A stretch of DNA of 64,000 nucleotides from Mytilisepta virgata (GCA_028015205.1 CM051513.1:42598841-42662840), one strand, 5' to 3'; shown: positions 1-12,912, counted from the first letter of the stretch. Translations and numbers: made by a program. The notes: a model not told the origin generated them from the sequence alone.

Positions 1-175
1 TCCTATTTCGGTCTTTTTGGTTGAGTACTTCTTGTTTAATACAAGTTTGGTTTTTGGTCTTCCAAATGTTTCGGTTTTAATGCTGCTGATGAGAGGTAAC
101 TCCTTGAAATGCGTCGTATACAGCATAATATAAATTTACTATATCTAATATTGGTATCTTTGGATTGTTATTTTA
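1..175 (-). repeat. Dispersed repeat, inverted partner of 8318-8600
   Basis: Bases 43-175 are the near-exact reverse complement of 8318-8445. They include 'ccaaatgtttcggt' and 'gagaggtaactccttgaaa'. Bases 1-42 also resemble the partner further out (about 8545-8600), so this copy seems to lack an internal segment. I see no domain in its translation. It is probably a short transposon-derived repeat; its class is unknown. Confidence 0.7.
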
Positions 176-1904
176 CTACACGAACAATAAAATATTACCG
201 AATTTCAAAGACAAGGCGAAATACAAACAACAACAACACAAGGAACATATTTTATTTAGTTTAACCAAATACCAGAAGCACAACCAAGAGAAACAGAACC
301 AGAGACAACACACAAATATAATGCACTAAGACCGTGTACAACCCGCAGGTTTTAAAGATGGCACAATGTTTGATTCCTCAGATTTTCTACCTTCAACAAT
401 GATACAATATCTAGGGATTATTAAGAAAGTAGCTGTTTAAAATGTTAAGAAAATTGACAGTTTTCCCAAATATTCAAGCAGACTTTCAATATCTCGGAAA
501 TTATGTATCATGAATGTTTACAACGCCTTGTTAAGAGAAACCCTCATAGATCCGAATGTTTCGTAGTTAGTTGTAAAAGTAGTCCACTATTATTGCGTCT
601 TTCTTACTTTACCGATTGTACACAATGACTCTGATAATATCAACAACGGCTGTATTATTAGTTTGTTACAGTAATTTTGGCCTGGGGAGAAAGTCACCCT
701 GCATTTCCCATTGCAAGACAATAAAGAATCACACATGAAACACCATTAGTTGCTGTTATATTGCCTCTTTGGAGTGTTAAAGACATTAAATTAGGCATGG
801 GATGCTGACACAAACCCCAAATCTATTCGTTTTCATATCACGTCAGAAAAAAATACATTATAATTTGATCGAATTTATAAAGGAGAGGGTTTTATTTGAG
901 TATTTTGGCATATTTTAATTTAGGTCTAGCTTATACATAAAATAAAAATTCTGATATTTATTTATTCTCAAATATACTATTTGACTATTTTCTTGTTAGT
1001 TTTTCATTCCACAGAAACTCAGTTACAGTGGCCAAATCTAATATTTCCTTATTTTATTAATAACTGTTTCTTTATGTTTTGAAATGAGTTGCTTAAATAC
1101 ATGACCAGTTGCGATAGGGCAAAATATCCCGAGCCGCAAGTCGTAGAGGCTACAGTTTAATAAGTGATTATTTATATTTACAGATATACTACGTCAGTAT
1201 GATAAACAAAAAATAACAAAAAATCGAAAAGAGAAATGTGCATATCATTCCATCTGTGGACAATGTGCATGTAATCTCCATGCACTACTAAGCCGGACGT
1301 GCTAACCCTGGTGTAGAAAAATATGTGCAGGCGTATTATGGTATGGTAGTGCCGTTGTCGTCGGTGTCGGCTTCCGTAGACAGTTAATTTTCCGCTCATT
1401 TACTTTTGTTCTACATTTATTAAACAAATCCTTATAATATTTTACCACAATGATCTCCATTTACGAACGATTTTAGTAAATCTGGACTCTCCCGTTTTTT
1501 TTTTGGGGGGGGGGGGGGGGGATAAAAGTTTTTTTAATATAATTTTGGTGTACATTTTAAAATTTTCAACTGATTTTTGGTTTTCAATGTTTCTTGATTG
1601 AAATGGAATAAACGTCATTTAGATCCATATTTTGACTATCTCTTAAATACCTTTATCTTTTAGAGATTTAAAGGGGCCAAAAAAGTGTCACGTCTTAATT
1701 TTGGAAACTTTTTATCTGCGCCAGCTACGGAGTTGAAGTAATTTACACCTGGAATGGGACTTCATATTCGATTATTTCATAAAATAAGAATATAAAGACC
1801 TAGCCCTTTGCTCTTTCAAGTAGTCCTATGTATCCGATATTTTAACTATTGTTAAAATTAATTTACACTGCCAAATTATATAAATAATCATTTACTCAAG
1901 AAAA
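176..1904. other. Non-coding stretch, no gene seen
   Basis: AT-rich sequence with short ORFs only and no recognisable domain or splice-bounded exon. It contains a run of 17 G at 1505-1521. Confidence 0.6.
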
Positions 1905-2365
1905 ACTAGAACTGTCCTGAAAGGGACTAATACCCCCCCCCCCCCCCCCCACCACCTTTTCAGCAACATGTCTGTTTTGAAGCCTACACAAAGTTCAAAT
2001 CATCATATTTTTCAAAGTACTCGCCCAAACAGAAAATCGTGACAATGTGATCTAACACTCCATAAAGTTTCATGAGAATCATGCAAGTACATGTAATATA
2101 GGAGATGTTGCGGACGACACATGTAAAGAAGTTTCGTTAAAAATTGCATAAGTCCAAACAGCCATATCTTTTACATCTCTTGTCCAAACAGAAATTCCTG
2201 ATAATGTGCACATCTCCATATAGTGATCTAACACTCCATAAAGTTTCATGAGAATCATGCAAGAAATGTAGGAGGAGTTGCGGACAACGTTATTTCGGAC
2301 AGACGGACGGACAGACTGAAACCTATATACTTCCAAACTTCGTTTGCGGGGGTATAATTAATAAA
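1905..2365. repeat. Dispersed repeat, 'actagaac...tataccccc' family, copy 1
   Basis: It starts with 'actagaactgt', followed shortly by an 18-C run (1933-1950) after 'ata'. It ends with a 'gacggacggacag' tract and 'gcgggggtataat', so the two ends are roughly inverted (ATACCCC / GGGGTAT). A segment with 'aacactccataaagtttcat' occurs twice inside (about 2055 and 2228). Related copies lie at 13651-14150 and 35427-35855. The structure suggests a non-autonomous foldback or MITE-like element. Confidence 0.6.
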
Positions 2366-4747
2366 ACGAATGTTTCACAGACTTATCGGCAACTGTCGCG
2401 TCATTCAAAAATCAACATGGCGCGGCCTATGTAAATATGTATTACAGTGCAGTACAAGATTGTTATTGTACACAACTTTTTCCTGTGGAAAAGATACTTT
2501 TTGTCTTCAAAGCATACCCAATTCACGTTTACGTAAAAATATGTACACACGGCATAAAAGTGGATATACCCTGTAAAATATCGTTTGATGACATATATGA
2601 TGGCATATTTGTGCACGAAAAAGTTTATTTCAGGACGAAATATTAAAGTATATATAACTGTTAAATGGTTAGGAGGATAGTGACAAGGGGAACAATAAAC
2701 TTCGGGACATACGCCTCATATCATCATGTTAATGCTTACTTTCCATTTGATCAATTAGAAGTTTGATAATTCTCTTTTATTGATAAGTAACGGGGTTAAA
2801 ACGCTCAAATATATGCACGTGTATGATGAATTGATGGACATAATGGGTGTGGTCAACGATAACCAATCATGTGGTTTTAATTGTTCATGGTCACATTATT
2901 ACATGGAAACGTGTCTGATCGATAGAAAAACCATAATTAATTGACGAAAGATTACACAGAACTCATTTAAGTTGACAGGTATGTTCATTTTATTTAAGAT
3001 TTAGTTACGATCGAGTTAATCATGCCGAATGTAATTGAATGCATTGAGGATTGGAAGGTTGTTCAAAATACAATATTATAAAAATTGTGATTTCAAAGTA
3101 TCTCGGAAAACTGTTATTTTGAAACCCAAAGACATTAATTCATGTATATTTATAGGTCTAGGGTTTTCAATTAATGTAATAACCCGGGAGTGTGGTTTTT
3201 CTTGATTGTTGGTATTAATTCGGGGTGTGTTTTGAAAAACTTAATATATATTCGGGTTGTAAATTGACGGTGCTATTCAATTCCTCAGATGTTTGTGCAT
3301 AAACATCAGTATAAGTCCGGGTGTGCTTTGCCGATATGGCTGTTTTGCGGGTATAGGTATTTTCATCTAAATATTTTTTTTTGTATATTATTAACATGTA
3401 TTCTAGTATTTGCTCGGGTACTTTTTCTTAGGCCATTTCCGCACATCCTCGCCAACAATCCAGAGAGTTACCCTTCCCCCCGCTTCCGGGTAATTACACT
3501 AATTTCCAAGAACATTTCGCATCGTCTTTAGAAGTGAGGCTGATTATTTATGCAATCGGTAAGTCTTAACGGAAATGACCGAGCTTCATATTTGTTGCCC
3601 AAAATAATCTAATTCCAAGAAGTGAGAACCACGAGAACGTAAACATTGTAATGCATTTCATATTTATTTTATTCATTTTAATTACAATCTTCACACACTT
3701 ATTTTGAGAAAATTAGCGTAAAAAGCTTTAGTTACTGTAAAACAATAACATTGAGGAGCTATTTTGGGAAATCGTAAATATCAAAACACGTGATGATTCA
3801 ATCGATGAAGTTTATGATAATGTATTTCATTCCCAGCCTCTTCTTGCCAATTTGACGCCTGGCAAATATCATACGTTTCGTAGGCGTTGCAAAAACCACT
3901 TTGCAATTTCTTTTTTTAGCAGAAACAGTAAATGATCTTGGTCGACTACTACTATTTACTTTGTGTAGACATTTTCTTCAGCAACTTTCGCTATACGCAA
4001 GCGCACGATTTCCACGGTAAGAGGTCATGTTGAGGTCATATGAATAGGGGCGGAAATTAGATTGATTTTTTGTCGCACCGACAAAAATTCAAACAGGGTT
4101 TGTTTAATGTTAGTCCATCGGTGATTTGTTTACACAAAAAATTTCTCAAGACCATTTTGAAGGATTGTTTTATTATTTTCTATAAAACATTTAATTTTTT
4201 TTTTTTAAATCGTAGCTACTATAACTTTAACTGTTCGTACGTAACACGGTAAGATTTTCCATTCGGGCGTTTGTCAACTTCTTATATGTATCTTCTGTTG
4301 TTGCGATTAGGGGCGTTATTTCTTTTATAATGATTGCATACCATCTGTAGATCAATTGCAAACATTAGTGTTCGCAGGTAGTCGAATTTATAAAAAAAAA
4401 TTGCATTTAAGCTTGTGACCTAGACTTTTCTGCATTTAACTTTGCACATTATTGTCATATGTATTTACAGGTGAAATAAAGTTTTAGGATTTTGATTTTG
4501 AAAATAGGGGCCCAGGGATAAAATGTTGTACCAAAAGTAGTAAATTTCAATTGTGGCCAAAATCTTCCTATTTTTCAGATGTAATATTATAAGAAGGGAT
4601 TGCTTCTTTTAGTAGGTTCATAGGGGTGTAAAGGCGTTGACCGACTGCCTTCATGCTTTAAATGTGTTTCGGTCATCCATGAGTGCTTTAAAATTTGTTT
4701 ACACACTAATGAATTACAGATATTTAAGACTGTTAAATCCTTCATTT
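2366..4747. other. Non-coding stretch, no gene seen
   Basis: Only short ORFs without similarity to a family I recognise. No tandem repeat of note. Confidence 0.55.
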
Positions 4748-5930
4748 TTAGCTCCCCTGTGCAAAGGTCCATGTGAGCTATTGCCATCAATTGGGGTCTG
4801 TCATCCATCTGTCTTTATTTTAAACCTGAAATCAGTAAGCCAATTGGAACCAAAATTGGCAGCAATGGTCCTTAGGTGATCCTTTATTAGCTCACTTGGC
4901 CCAAAGGGCCATGTGAGCAATTGCCATCACTTGGCGTCCGTCGTCATCGTCGTCGTAGTAAAATTTCCGTTAAAGATCTTCTCTGAAACCACTGAGCCAA
5001 TTGGAACAAACCTTAGCAGCAATGGTCCTTAGGTGGTTCTCTTTCAGAATTATATCCGATGATTCGGCCCCGCATCCTAGATTGCCGCCAGAGCCGAACA
5101 TAGTGTAACATAGGACATTATGGGAAATTTACGTAAAGACCTTCTTGACTGAAACCACTTGGCCAATTGGAACAAAACTTAGCAATAATGGTCCTTAGGT
5201 GGTCCTCTTTCAGAAAAATGTCCAATGACCTCGACTGTTATCCAAGATGGCCACAGTTTAACATAGGACCCTAATGGAAATTTACTTAAAGATGTTCTTG
5301 CCTCCGGCTTGAAACCACTTGGCCAATTGGACTAAAATTTAGCAGCAATGGTCCTTAGGTGGTCCTCCTTCAGAAATATATCCGATGACGGGCCTTCATC
5401 CAAGATGGCCACCAGAGCCAAACATAGTTTAACATAGGTCCCTATGGAGAATTTGATTAAAGATTTTCTTGTCTGAAACCACTAGGCCAATCGGAACAAA
5501 ACTTGGCAAGAATGGTCCTTAAATGATCCTTTTTCAGAATTATATCTGATGACACGGCCCATCATCCAAGATGGCCGCCAGGACTGAACATAGTTTAAGA
5601 TAAGACCCTATGAGAATTTAATTAAAGATCTTTCTGTCTGAAACTTTCAGAATTATATCCAATTTCCCCACCTGTAATCCAAAACAGACGCCAGAGCCGA
5701 ACATAGTTTAACATAGAACCCTGTGCGAAATTAACATCTTCTTAATATCTGAAACCACTGAGCCAATTGGAACAAAACTTAGCAGCAATGGTCCTTTGGT
5801 GGTCCTCTTCCAGAATTGTATCTGATGGCCCCGCCTACCATACAAAATAGTCACCACAGCTGAACATTGTTAAACATGGTACCCTATGGGAAATTTACTT
5901 AAAGATTCTTGTCTAAAACCACTGCTTTTC
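4748..5930 (+). repeat. Block of ~190-bp bivalve-type interspersed repeat units
   Basis: It opens with two versions of a 'ccatgtgagc(a/t)attgccatca' leader (about 4768 and 4908) followed by 'cgtcgtcatcgtcgtcg'. Five to six diverged units of about 190 bp follow. Each has 'accactgagccaattggaac', 'agcaatggtccttaggtgg', 'ccaagatggcc' and 'aacatagtttaacatagg'. The same unit in opposite orientation fills much of 17.4-26.8 kb and sits in the zinc-finger gene introns. No coding potential is seen. Confidence 0.75.
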
Positions 5931-6663
5931 AAATAGAAGACTATAAAAAAAAAAATTTACATATGATGTAGTGTTTTTTAGGTTGCAACAGTTCGTATGG
6001 AATATTTTACCAGTAATAATAAAGACCACAACAAAATATATCTCTGGCATATTAGAGGACTTTTCCTTAAAACATGAAAAGGACCCAATATAAAACTGGA
6101 ACAAGATTCTGTTATAAACAAAAAATAAATCATTTATCACAAGAAGCCTGAATGATCAATTTTTAGACATTGTCACCATCCCAACACTCGCTTTACATTG
6201 CAATACAATGGGAATTTTATATTGGCAAATACAGTTAATAAATGAAAAATACAAACAAGCAGCCTTCCATTGCTTAGACTCCACTAATTATCTTAGTTTC
6301 AGAGAAATGCACCCCCAGAATTTTATTAATTATTAGAGTTGGTAAAGTTTGACTACATGATAGATAAATAATAAACGTCTTAACCTCAAAATTAAGTTAT
6401 ATATGTACCAGGACGTATATTTTCTGAGCTGTTTGAAGTTTAATATTGATACTTTGTGAGATTGTTCATCTCCTTCTACAGGTGTGTCATATTTTACGAA
6501 TTTCTACCTTGTAGGCCAAGCTAATTCATATGCTTAGTTCAAATTTCCATACTATGGGTGCTCGTTCAGAAACTGTTTGCTATATTTTCAGTACATTGTA
6601 CTTTTCAGATTTCAATTGTGATAATTTGCATTAGTTGTCAATGTCTCACAAATGCCTACTCCT
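5931..6663. other. Non-coding stretch, no gene seen
   Basis: AT-rich; only short chance ORFs. Confidence 0.5.
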
Positions 6664-6843
6664 GTACATTAGACTCCGAGCTGACCAGTCCTTTGCTCTT
6701 ACTCCTACAATGCAGATGCTGTGTGCTTGGCAGAGAAGTGGCAGATACCATTTTAAATGTCTTTGGTTTGACCCGGCCAGGGATCGAACCTGCGACCTTC
6801 AACACTCAAGGCGAGCATGCTACCACGAGACCACCTAGGCCGT
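6664..6843 (-). mobile_element. Truncated tRNA-derived SINE
   Basis: Read on the minus strand it has a tRNA-like head with 'gtggtagcatgctcgcc' (box A region) and 'ggttcgatccc' (box B), then 'aaaccaaagacatttaaaat', then the body ending near 'cggagtctaatgt'. It matches the head halves of the copies at 8806-9148 and 39411-39774, but the 3' half with the GATG tail is missing. Confidence 0.8.
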
Positions 6844-6959
6844 TTTGAATGATGATGAAGATAACAAAAAATAATGTATGCTAGGAATACATAAATTGTC
6901 TTTGTACATCAAAATTAAAGAAAAAAAATTATTTTTAGCATAACAAGATTGTATATTTG

Positions 6960-7551
6960 TATTTGGGAATAAATTTATTCCCTGAAAAAGAAGATTGTAC
7001 CTTGGTGTTTAAAGAATAAATTTATTCCCTGAAAGAAAAAGAAGATTGTACATTTGGATTTAAAGAATAAATTTATTCTCTGAAAAAAAAGATTGTACAT
7101 TTGGATTTAAAGAATAAATTTATTCCCAGAGAAAGAAGATTGTACATTTGGATTTAAAAAATAAATTTATTCCCTGAAAAAGAAGATTGTACATTTGGAT
7201 TTAAAGAATAAATTTATTCCCTGAAAAAGAAGATTGTACATTTAGATTTAAAGAATAGATTTATTCTCTGAAAAAGAAGATTGTACATTTGGATTTAAAG
7301 AATAAATTTATTCTCTGGAAAAGTAGTTTGTAAACTCAGATTTTAAGAATAAATTTATTCTCAACAAAACAAAAGTTGGGTCATATCAGAGGTAAGAATA
7401 AATTTATTCTCAGTCTACAAGCAGTTAGCTTTGAAATTGTTCATGACCCAAGAATAAATTTATTCTGATATATTTGTCTCAGGAAGATACATTTTATAAT
7501 GAACTTTAATGTTAATAGTATATTTATTGTTACTTTGGAATAAATTTATTC
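6960..7551. repeat. Minisatellite with conserved 14-bp palindrome
   Basis: The perfect palindrome gaataaatttattc recurs at 6967, 7014, 7065, 7112, 7206, 7300, 7347, 7396, 7452 and 7538, with one-base variants near 7159 and 7253. Spacing is 46-51 bp for most units, then 56 and 86 bp. The first units share a spacer ('aagaagattgtacatttgga'). The last four spacers differ from one another while the palindrome stays intact. No ORF crosses it. Confidence 0.9.
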
Positions 7552-7839
7552 TTCGGGTTTTACCTTTTCTAAAATATAGCACCAATTTAAACAAATAAAC
7601 GGACTAAAAATGTTGTTTTTGCCATTTTGATGGAATTTTTCAATTTCATACCGGTAAAAAGGACATCCAAGAATTTCCTTTTTTATTTTGGAAAGCCTTG
7701 ATAGTGTATATCTTATAGCACTCATAGTAAAGTGTCATTTGTAATTTTAGGTGTATTTTGACACTAGCCCGAAATTGATACTTTAAATTTACTCTTAAAA
7801 TATTTGAAACTAAGGACTACTTTCCTCGTGCAAAGTTCT

Positions 7840-8005
7840 GTTCTTAGATGGTTTTAGCTTTACGCCTTTTGGTCATTTTGGTATTTTGAATTTGCTCTAC
7901 AACCTTTTGGATTGTTGTTTGGGTTTTAAACACATTGAGCACAACTGTAAGTCATAAAGCGACGAAATGTGCACATCATATGCATAAAAATTGGTATGAA
8001 AGAAT
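7840..8005 (+). repeat. Dispersed repeat, 'gatgcacaagatgtgcac' family
   Basis: Contains 'gatggttttagctttacgcc', 'ggtcattttggtattttgaa', 'ttggattgttgtttgggttt' and 'gagcacaactg', ending 'aaatgtgcacatc'. Matching copies lie at 34893-35095 and 54432-54640 (reverse) and 57925-58095 (forward), with a partial copy at 39918-40020. Non-coding. Confidence 0.65.
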
Positions 8006-8317
8006 TTTATTAAAAGGTATGTTTACTGGCATAAATGAAAACATCAAAACACCTTAATCAAAATAATCACATTTTATATATATTACATATGTACACAAAG
8101 AAAAACAATAATATACAAGTAATTATAAATGATAATTAATTTTATTAAATGACAAGGAAACTGTTTTAATCTCACAGGCTAAACCAATAGTAATTTTACC
8201 TCACAGAAGTTTATGAATACCATATATTCTGTTTTTTTCTGAGGTTAAAATCGTGTTTAAAATGTATTAACCTCATGTGACTCTTAAAATACGCTATTTT
8301 TTTAAAATCTAAATTTA

Positions 8318-8600
8318 AAATAATCCAAAGATACTAAAATTAGATATAGTAATTTATACTATGCTGTATACAACGCATTTCAAGGAGTTACCTCTCATCA
8401 GCAGCATTAACACCGAAACATTTGGAAGACCAAAAACCAAATTTAACAATCGACAAATAAGGTGATATACAGCAGCGAAAATTGCAGACCGAAATGAAGC
8501 TGAAAATTCTGCCGATTTAAAGAGAACAGGAAGAGCAGTATTCTGAAGATTAGTCTTTAAATACTCGGTTGAACAAAACATTTTGACACATAATTTTATT
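8318..8600 (+). repeat. Dispersed repeat, inverted partner of 1-175
   Basis: Bases 8318-8445 mirror 43-175 with only scattered differences, in opposite orientation. A weaker match continues near 8545-8600. The pair could form an 8-kb-loop inverted repeat, or may simply be two insertions of one family. Confidence 0.7.
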
Positions 8601-8805
8601 TGTGTATTTTGGTTAATCTTAAATGTCAGATAAAAACGGTGCACATAAATGGATTTCGGACCACGTGTTAATGTTTACTATATACGTGTATGTGTTTACT
8701 GTAAGCACATGGTATGTGTTTATGTTCGTCCTGTTGGATGATATATAGCTGCAATGCGGAATTTATGAGTTAGGGTGTACGTGAAGTTCGTGCATTCCGT
8801 GTACA

Positions 8806-9148
8806 TGATGGATGGATTGTTGTATAACGTCCAGTTGCAGCCAGGTGCCTATCAGGACGAGAACATGTTGAGATATGAATATGATCCCTGCTTTGTACTA
8901 GACCGACAGGCTGAGCCGCATTTTTAATGTCCTAGCTCACGAGGAAAACTGTCCGCAGGAAGACATATTACCCCACTATTACGGACACATTATACTGACT
9001 CCGGGCCGACCAGTAGGTCTTTGCTCTTACGCCGTGATGCCGCGTGCTTGGCTGAGAAGCAGCAAATACCAATTTTAATGTCTTTGGTTTGACCCGCGAC
9101 CTTCTGCACTCGAGGCGAGCACGATACCACGAGAACACCCAGGTGGTC
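8806..9148 (-). mobile_element. tRNA-derived SINE, near full length
   Basis: On the minus strand it begins with a tRNA-like head (box A-like 'gtggtatcgtgctcgcc', a damaged box B region), continues through 'aaaccaaagacattaaaatt', 'gcttctcagccaagcacgcg' and 'cggagtcagtataatgtgtc', and ends in a CCATCCATC tail (GATGGATGG on plus). It is the same family as 39411-39774 but more diverged, with a deletion across box B. No clear target-site duplication was found. Confidence 0.85.
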
Positions 9149-10559
9149 GTTCCTTGTGCAAGTGGTATTTAAGCAGTTTCATGATGACATTTAGTTAATC
9201 GAAGTTTTGTCTACCAACCCGTATAGCAGCAGTTCGTAATGATGTGAATGCCCACCCACCCAAGAAGCTGTAATCAATATCTCTCTTAGGTATCAATTAT
9301 CCTTGTTGTAGATATTATAAGACTCCAGTTATGACGTGCAAATGTCTGTCGACAGTATTGTTCGTTTTGCAACTGTTTTGAAGTGTTAAATCTATGAATT
9401 GTACGTTTATCGTGTGATTATTTACTCGTAATTACTTCGCATTACAGTAAGACCAAAGTGTAAAGACTAAGTCTAAAGACGTTTTGTGGAAAAGGACTGC
9501 TGGACCGATCAAAATGTGAAAAAGCATCATTTACGTGACATAGGTAAAAATCAAAAATCAAATAGTATTTAATTTTATTAAAAGAATTCAAAATATAAAC
9601 AAGATTTGTCGCATATTTAAAAACATTAGGTCAAATATTAATACCTTATTATCAATTTATTACATGGTTACAAATAAAATATACAATATAAAATAAAGCA
9701 CAAGTATAATCATAATAATTTTCCAAAACAGTGTGCATAAATACATAAATACAAAAAGTTATAAAATATAACATTTTTACAAAACTTGTGTATCAATTTT
9801 ATATCAAAGAATTTAGTGTTATATTGCTGCTGGTGGACTCCAAGTCCCCGGGGAAGGGGGGGGGGGGTGAGTTGTCAGCTCAGTTGCTTGTGGAATTTGG
9901 TATTTTTGTTCAACTTTTCTGATTATTGTTTTTGTTTTTAACATTTTTAGCTTTGATTTTGGTGTCATCTGTTGATAACAAAATTTCGTCTCTTAGTAAG
10001 TGGCCTTATCGACCTTTTACGAGGCAAAATTCAATATACATATCAAAATTTAAGGATATGGGGTACGAATCAGTGAGCTTATTATGGCCCCTTTGACCCG
10101 TTTATTTTGGAAATGGTAAACTTCGACAGTAATTTTTGTTGGCTTTTTCGTGAGGAGTCATTTAAAAAAAAATCATCAAAATCCCATGAAGAATTAAAAA
10201 ACGTTTCCAAAATTAACGCGTCTTCTTATATCTCAAAAACGAATCGAAAGTGATTTTTTCTTTTCCCGCAAGGAACATAATAAACAAGCCCAACAATAAT
10301 CAGACAAAAAATAAAAAAAGTTAGACCAATACAGTTTAGTATAAAATTTTATTGGAGAATTTTTTATGATATTTACCAATATCTTCAGGGATTAGTACAT
10401 TTCTTGTCATGCGCATAATGATTATCCCGGCCAGCAGTTTTGAATTTATTCAGAAACACTGATGATTCATGCAATGTTTTAAGGGGTGGGACATGAACTC
10501 TGAGGATATCTGAGCTTTTCACAAAGAATAAAAATGTTTAAAATTAAGGGGCAAGGAAC
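9149..10559. other. Non-coding stretch, no gene seen
   Basis: No domain or well-bounded exon. Bases 9890-9985 weakly resemble the 'gatgcacaagatgtgcac' repeat family. A G-run lies near 9857. Confidence 0.5.
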
Positions 10560-11290
10560 TCAATGTCTTTTGTTGAATTTTTACGAGGGAATACCCCCAT
10601 TCCCTGGGCAATGTGTAAAATCGTTTATTGCATCTCCTTATAGGTATTTAGAAATATATATGGTTATGAGGTATGGAGTTTAATGTTTATGAGATATGAA
10701 CATTACGTATCAAAACGTGTTAAAGGGATAAACATTTCTACGGATTTTGAAATAATTAAAAATTATTGATTTGAATGACGAGGATGACCCCTTTTTGGGG
10801 GGTGAGTTAGCTTTTTATCAATCTGTTTGACTTGTCATGGGAAAAAGAAAATATTGATTTTGGGGCAGTGATTTCAATGCTTTACGAGATAATTAAAGAT
10901 TATTGATTCGAGAGGGTGGGGATGAACCTTTGGGTAAATTAGGTATGTATATCAGTTATGCGTATTGTCACGGGGAATACGAAAATACAGGCTTAGGGAT
11001 CGGGTTTCTTATAATTTTTAATATAATTCTATATAATTGGTATTAGGGGCGAGAATGACGCCCATTGAGTAATGTTGTATGTATCGTTTAATGCACCTTG
11101 CCATGTGAAATATAAAAACACATGATTTATGGGTAGGGATTTCAACGGTTTATGAGATAATTGAACATTATTGATTTGACGGAGTGGTGATAACCCCTTT
11201 GGTAAACGAGGTATGTGTCATTTGGTGCGTCTTACCATGGGGAATGTTACGTCTTGTTATGGAGAATAATAAAATATATGATTTAAATCT
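10560..11290. repeat. Strongly diverged ~140-bp tandem repeat
   Basis: Units with 'gagataattaaagattattg' (and variants) followed by 'gatttga..g.ggtg..gatgacccc' recur near 10737, 10877, 11012 and 11152, a spacing of about 140 bp. A weaker unit lies near 10600. 'cttgccatg(g/t)gaaata' recurs at the other side of each unit. Identity between units is low, so the array is old. Confidence 0.6.
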
Positions 11291-11780
11291 ATATTTCCTC
11301 CTGATAACTCGAACTATTTTGTTGGTCCCTTCCACTTTGAGATAACGAGAGTCAACTGTATATGATATGAGATGGTTATTGGTCGTAGAGTTTTACGAAG
11401 AAAAAATATCCACATAGGTTCCTAAAGTAAACCCCTAGCCTCTTTGAACTGCTCATTATACGTATGAGTTACCCCATAAAAGAAATAAATAGTATAAGGC
11501 ACATCTATAAGCAATGATCTTTCATCACTGAAAACCTCAGATCCATATCTCTGACGGTTATCGAGAACTCGAACGAACAAAATCGGAGATGAATAAAAAA
11601 AAGTTCGATAAAAATCGCAAATCATAATCTCTTTTCTCCAACTTCGTTTGGGAGACTTAATAATATGATAGTTGCAATGGATATCCATTTCGTGCTCTAA
11701 ATCCTAGAATGCAACCTAAAAAACAAGGCCAACATATCTAAAATAGTAGTATACTGTGTAGACTTCCCCCGTATACGGAG

Positions 11781-11945
11781 CAGGAACTGCTTACCCTTCC
11801 GGAGCACCTGGCTTCACTCCTGGTTTTTATAGGAGTTCGTGTTGTTCATTGGTTTTTTTTTTTAGTTTTCTGTGTGTATTTGTTGTGCTTGTAGTTGTTT
11901 ATTTGTCTCCCCTGGTTTGTCTGTCCAATGGATTACGTTTTTTTA
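11781..11945 (+). repeat. Dispersed repeat, 'caggaactgct' family, copy 1
   Basis: Starts 'caggaactgcttacccttcc', then 'ggagcacctgg', 'cactcctggtttttatag', 'gtgttgttcattg', 'gttttctgtg', and ends 'gtctgtccaatggattac'. A second copy in the same orientation is at 62301-62460. Reverse fragments lie at 17345-17452 and 18185-18255. Non-coding. Confidence 0.75.
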
Positions 11946-12264
11946 TTTTTCCTTATGCATGTTATGTATATTTATTCTTTTTCTTGTACTTTTTTGTCTT
12001 GATATATGGATAATTTGTCTGTAAATATGTGTACACTAAATACAAAATTGTGTGCAAATCTCTCAAATGTTTTCTACGAATAGATAATTTATCATACAAA
12101 AACACTCATTCACATGCATAATACATCCTAATTTTCCCGCAAAAGGTTACCGCGTTCTTGGAGTTAGAAATGTTTCAATTAATGCACAATTTTTACATTT
12201 ATCATTAAAATTAGGCAATCAGAATGAAGGATACAATTAATTACAGGTTAATCAACTTGAATAT

Positions 12265-12350
12265 TTATATATCAAGGCGAATATGCTGATCAGTTCTCCC
12301 ATTCTCAGGTAGAGATTCTGTTTGGTCGACCTCATAGACTTCGACTGCAC
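12265..12350 (-). CDS. Possible terminal exon of an unrecognised gene
   Basis: On the minus strand a good acceptor (AG at 12352-12351, preceded by 'aatattt') opens an exon of 2 + 84 nt ending in TAA at 12265. The tail is acidic and polar, starting A-V-E-V-Y-E-V-D. Its entry phase (1) matches the donor at 12913, so the three exons 13347-13629, 12913-12972 and 12265-12350 form one continuous frame. I do not recognise the protein. The absence of stops and the phase agreement are the only support. Confidence 0.4.
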
Positions 12351-12912
12351 CTGAAATATTGATAGATATTAAATGAGTTATAAGACACTATTGGTAAGGA
12401 TTCCGATTTAAATGTCGAAAAGAAATACTGACACTATAAGTCAACCTAAAAATTACATTCAACAAAGTAACAAACCAACTGTATAATGTAAAGTTTTTAC
12501 ACTGGTGACGTTTGAAAAGTACTACTAAGTTCACAAAAGGAAAGTTAAAATAATCACGCTTGTCATAATTATTTGTATTTTAGTCTTCTATTAGCTGACG
12601 GGGATATATTGGGTTATCAAGAGATAGTATATGAACTGTATTTCAGACCCTGAAATTAAAGAAATGTGTCGTTGCCTTCTCTACCTTCTGTAGTAGCCTT
12701 TGTATAAACATAGGTTCATGCAAAAATTAGAACAGCGGTTAAAACCTTAACATATCCAAAGTCGGCTGTGGAATTTTAAATATGTGGTAAAATACACGGT
12801 TTTACTTCAAATACTGCAGGATTGGATGACCCAAAGGTTCTAAAACAAAACAAATAAATATTTTCATCATCGTATACAGAACTCCAACATTAGAATATTA
12901 CTGTTGTTTTAC

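Noticed and set aside
6558..6848. 96-codon plus ORF ending in R-P-G-I-E-P-A-T-F
   Set aside because: The C-terminal part is the antisense translation of the SINE head. This peptide is a common artefact of such SINEs.
6960..7551. CRISPR-like array of palindromic repeats with spacers
   Set aside because: The repeat is only 14 bp, spacers are mostly copies of one another, the genome is eukaryotic and no cas genes are present.
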